Assembly: GCA_029959085.1 (NCBI GenBank)
Contig: JARWIR010000050.1
Coordinates: 186,001 to 250,000 of the forward strand
Length of the DNA: 64,000 nt
DNA from: Nemophila menziesii
Lineage: Eukaryota; Streptophyta; Magnoliopsida; Boraginales; Hydrophyllaceae
Direction: 5' to 3'
The notes under the pieces are model-generated. The model made no database searches. It was not told the origin of the DNA and saw only the letters and a program-made list of their open reading frames with translations. This document shows, one piece after another, positions 60,779 to 64,000 of the stretch. Within the stretch, counting starts at the first letter, position 1; every line of letters begins with the position of its first letter. A program made the translations under genes and the position numbers.

Positions 60779-63700
60779 AATTGATCCTCTCACTCTTAAA
60801 ACTCATTAGGAAGAGCTGAATATTTCAATAAAGTTTCTTCCGGTTCCAATATGTGCAGATTATCCAATCGGGGTGTTTCGCAAACCAACTATTTTAACAA
60901 GTGGATTCGAGTACGCATCCAAAAACACTTTATTTATCTGCACAACCACAAAACATTCATATTACACCTCCAAAATCTATTTCAATACCTTTTAATTTAA
61001 TTTTATAACAAAAAACTATTAGAGAATTTGCAGGTCTAGAGAATATATACCTGTGAACACCCAAAGACTTTGAGGAGTTTCAATGACAAGCAACTATCTA
61101 CAATCAATCCTAATCCTTCATTGGATATCCTTCTACACCACGATATATCTAAATTAATCAAGCTTTTTGAAGTCCTAGCAAGCGAGATCGCAGTATTGTG
61201 GGCAACCTGTTAAAATCAATGAAACAATAATATTAAGTCACAAGAAAATAAAAATATTTACCAGAATGCAATAATTCAGCCACATACCTTTGAAATCTTA
61301 TTTAGTGACAGATCCTTTAGATTCTGCCCTGAAACTTCCAGAGAAGCCGCAACTGCTTCATCACTGAAATGTAAAGATCATTTACAGTTGCATTAACACA
61401 AAAATAATTAAACCCAGTGATTAATTATACTATTTAAAATCTAGAATTGTAAAAACCTGAATCGATTGCTCCCAAGTTTGAGTGTTTCGAGTGATGTACA
61501 CTTGTTGGCAAGATATTCCAAGCCCTTATCTGTCAGATTCTCAACATTCGAGTTATTTAGCGCTCGAAGATCAACACACGTGCTCCCAATCAATTCCAAA
61601 GCATAATTTGTCAATTTCCTGCATCCAAATGTAATAATAATCTTTGAAGAAGAAGATATGGAATAAGTAATTAAAAAAAAATTAATTTTTAATAAAAAAT
61701 AATGGCCGCACATGAACAAGGGGCAATTAGTCACGAAATGAAATTTAAAGGGCATCATGTCCAAAAACATATCTAGTAGACTGTAAACTATCAAAAAAGA
61801 CAAATTTTAGTGGGTATTGGATGTATTTAGTCTTTAGAAAATCAAAGCAAGTTATATTCTTTATGACAAATCCTCTATTCAAATATTAAAAAAAATCTCA
61901 AAAATGATTCAAAATTTCAAGACATTTTAGGAAAAATATATTAGTAAATATTAAATCTAAAAACTATTTATTTTAGTTTGTTGGTAAACAAAATGCAGTA
62001 AACTTTTGTGGACTGAGAAAATAATATATATGAGAACTTTTAAGAGTAAGATAGAAAAGCTAGAATCTAAAGGTCTTACATGCTACTTATTTACCACAAT
62101 GGTATCTAATCTTATATTGTTATAATAAACCTTAACTTTTATTTACCATAAGCTAATATAATATTATGCACTAACCATATATCTTGGTAAAGTATTGTAA
62201 AAGTTACCATATGAATAACAAAATTTAGGGTTTCTGACACCTAAAAACAAAATTTAAAAGCTATACAAAAATTAATTCTTATTGTTTTACATTCATAATG
62301 AAGTGAATTTAGCAACTTCATAATATATATTGTTATCTTATTGTCTGTGTATAAGATAATGTAATATATTTAAAAGATAATTAGATACATATCAAACATA
62401 ATAATTACTGAAATGGTGAAAACTTACCAAGACTATTAGGGAGAATTTCTCCATTATTGAAATATCATGACTAACGATCTTTTTTCTGTAAATAAAACAT
62501 TAAAATGAAAAGGTCTATATTATAAAGATTATCACAGATTACAATTAAAAAATTAATTAATAAAAAATTAATTACTTACAGATATTTAATAAATACAACA
62601 AATCTAAAAAATATTTATCCATTTTAATGAACAAATTTCAAATTATGGACGATTTGAATCAGTTTATAAAATAATTAAAGATTCTAATTTATATTTTTAA
62701 TCTCCAATTTTTTTATTCTAGTTTCAGATTGTACACTATAGCCTTTTTAAATCATATAAAAAGAATAAAAAATTAATCATATAATTCTAAAAACCCGTGT
62801 TATAATACATTTACCTTTTACAATTGAAAATAATTTGCATTTTTGTTGTGAATCTAGGGTTTGAAAATGGTGTGTTGTGTCTACTTGAAATGGCGAGGCG
62901 GCTTTCAAAATATTTTGTTTAACATATGCATAAGTTGAAACCTATATAGGGTGATGGATTAATATTTTTAGTAGGGTTTCACAATTATGATCTTATATTT
63001 TGGTGGGCCTCAATGTTATGGGCCGTTGTGCTTACTACCCAATCATGAACCATATCCATACTTTATATTACAAGTTAATTAATAAAGATATGTTATCATA
63101 CATATAAGGAAGTAATTTGGTAACTCTTTTCTATTGATCCCTTTAATAATGATTTCAAATGTATATTTTACAAAAGATGCTAGTATCCCATGGTCAAGAA
63201 CAATCTATGGTCAAACAAAGTCTTCTTTAATAGAAGCCTAATATTGGTCTATTCACCTGAATCATTGTAGTTTTAATTTCGAAGAACGAGGTTTGGCAGA
63301 AACTTGGTAAAAGTCTTTTATACAATTATTTCTAAAATACATATCCTTGGAATAAAAACCTTAATGTTGAAACTAGTATCTTTAGTCCAGACTACATTCA
63401 TATGAGGAAAGATATGTCAAAGATAATATGACAATTTATCACTAAAGCTCTACATAAATTCAAGAGGATGAACGAACACCCACATAAAATGAGGCATATA
63501 CCATACTAAAAAATGATATGCAACAAAATTATGATATGTTGAATAAAATACTACTGAACAAGTGCTCGTAAAACTAGGAATACAATTCAAGGTTTCTTTC
63601 ATTATTAAATGTGTGTCAACTTTATCATAAATTCTTTTCGTGATCATATACTTCTACCTTTATATTACCAGTCAAAGGAAAATCTGACAAGGAGACTCTC

Positions 63701-64000
63701 TATCAATTTACCTAATTATCTTCTATGCAAACTCTAAGTAGTATAAATAATAGTGTCATTTCCGACTTTGATATGTCTCCCTTTCGCAGACAATTAAAAT
63801 TTTGTCCTCAAAATAGACATGCTTAAAATCCATTTCCTAAACGAGGTCATGTGAAATATTAAATTTCCTCTTACCTATTCTAAAAATCTCAACAAATGAA
63901 TGTTCAACTTAAGTATGTCTAACTACTTTTGGTATGTAGCTAGGTAATCCATCGTAGTGGAAAGAAGTCTAAGGTTAGTATACTAGTGTATACGACAAAG
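60779..64000. repeat. Module A, copy 9 (cut by right window edge)
   Basis: Partner of A2 at an offset of 54,680-54,682. Ends in the spacer at tatacgacaaag. From about 62860 to 64000 no gene is seen. Confidence 0.92.
60860..62454 (-). CDS. LRR protein C-terminal region, gene copy 7, open
   Basis: Exons: exon 6 with stop 60860-60937, exon 5 61051-61206, exon 4 61288-61363, exon 3 61457-61641, exon 2 from internal ATG 62428-62454. All donors are GT, all acceptors AG, no internal stop, 173 residues from that ATG. Partner of gene copy 2 but with an undamaged exon 5 donor (CAG/GTATAT). RAD7/AMN1-type cysteine LRRs as in copy 2; no N-terminal domain. The candidate exon 1 has a one-base-shorter T/A run, so the upstream start is out of frame. 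With copy 3, the best candidate for a translated short LRR protein. Confidence 0.65.

Noticed and set aside
1..64000. tRNA, rRNA, CRISPR, bacterial operon or phage content
   Set aside because: No cloverleaf consensus boxes, no regular spacer-repeat arrays and no dense coding were seen; the DNA is plant nuclear repeat sequence.

Overview
This is AT-rich nuclear DNA from a flowering plant, probably a eudicot. The evidence is GT-AG introns in a cysteine-containing LRR gene, a hAT-like element with AACCG-rich ends, a CACTA transposon end beginning CACTACAAGAAA, many short AT-rich repeats, and no prokaryotic gene organisation. The species cannot be named from the sequence alone.

The window is a mosaic tandem array built almost entirely from three modules, all in the same orientation. 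Module A (about 6.7 kb when complete) carries the C-terminal exons of a RAD7/AMN1-type LRR gene on the minus strand, followed by a long non-coding spacer and a small TATA-plus-short-ORF island on the plus strand. Module C (about 5.3 kb) holds a GAGTACTC-rich repeat, decayed unrecognised coding-like sequence and a long TA microsatellite. Module B (about 7 kb) holds a possible RNase H relic, old 430-bp-class repeats, a hAT-like element and a degenerate minisatellite.

The order is: A1 (1-6096), A2 (6097-10386), B1 (10387-17360), A3 (17361-23223), C1 (23224-28497), B2 (28498-30594), A4 (30595-36202), C2 (36203-41458), B3 (41459-46333), A5 fragment (46334-48877), C3 fragment (48878-50474), A6 fragment (50475-51052), B tail (51053-51409), A7 short (51410-53717), B tail (53718-54082), A8 (54083-60778), A9 (60779-64000). 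A-C-B-A looks like the full period of about 19 kb. The other arrangements are internal deletions or unequal-exchange products. Positions 1-9320 and 54636-64000 match almost base for base at an offset of about 54.68 kb, so a higher-order duplication is superimposed on the array.

The only confidently recognised genes are the LRR copies. Three (6178-7772, 17442-19034, 60860-62454) keep open reading frames and GT-AG sites over the last five exons. One (51491-53087) has a nonsense codon, one (54164-55759) has two altered splice donors and an early stop, one is cut by the left window edge, and two are 5' remnants. No copy in the window is demonstrably complete and intact. One B copy was interrupted by an 811-bp patch containing two exons of another gene and a CACTA end, flanked by a duplication of about 75 bp. 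I see no rRNA, tRNA, CRISPR or complete autonomous transposon.
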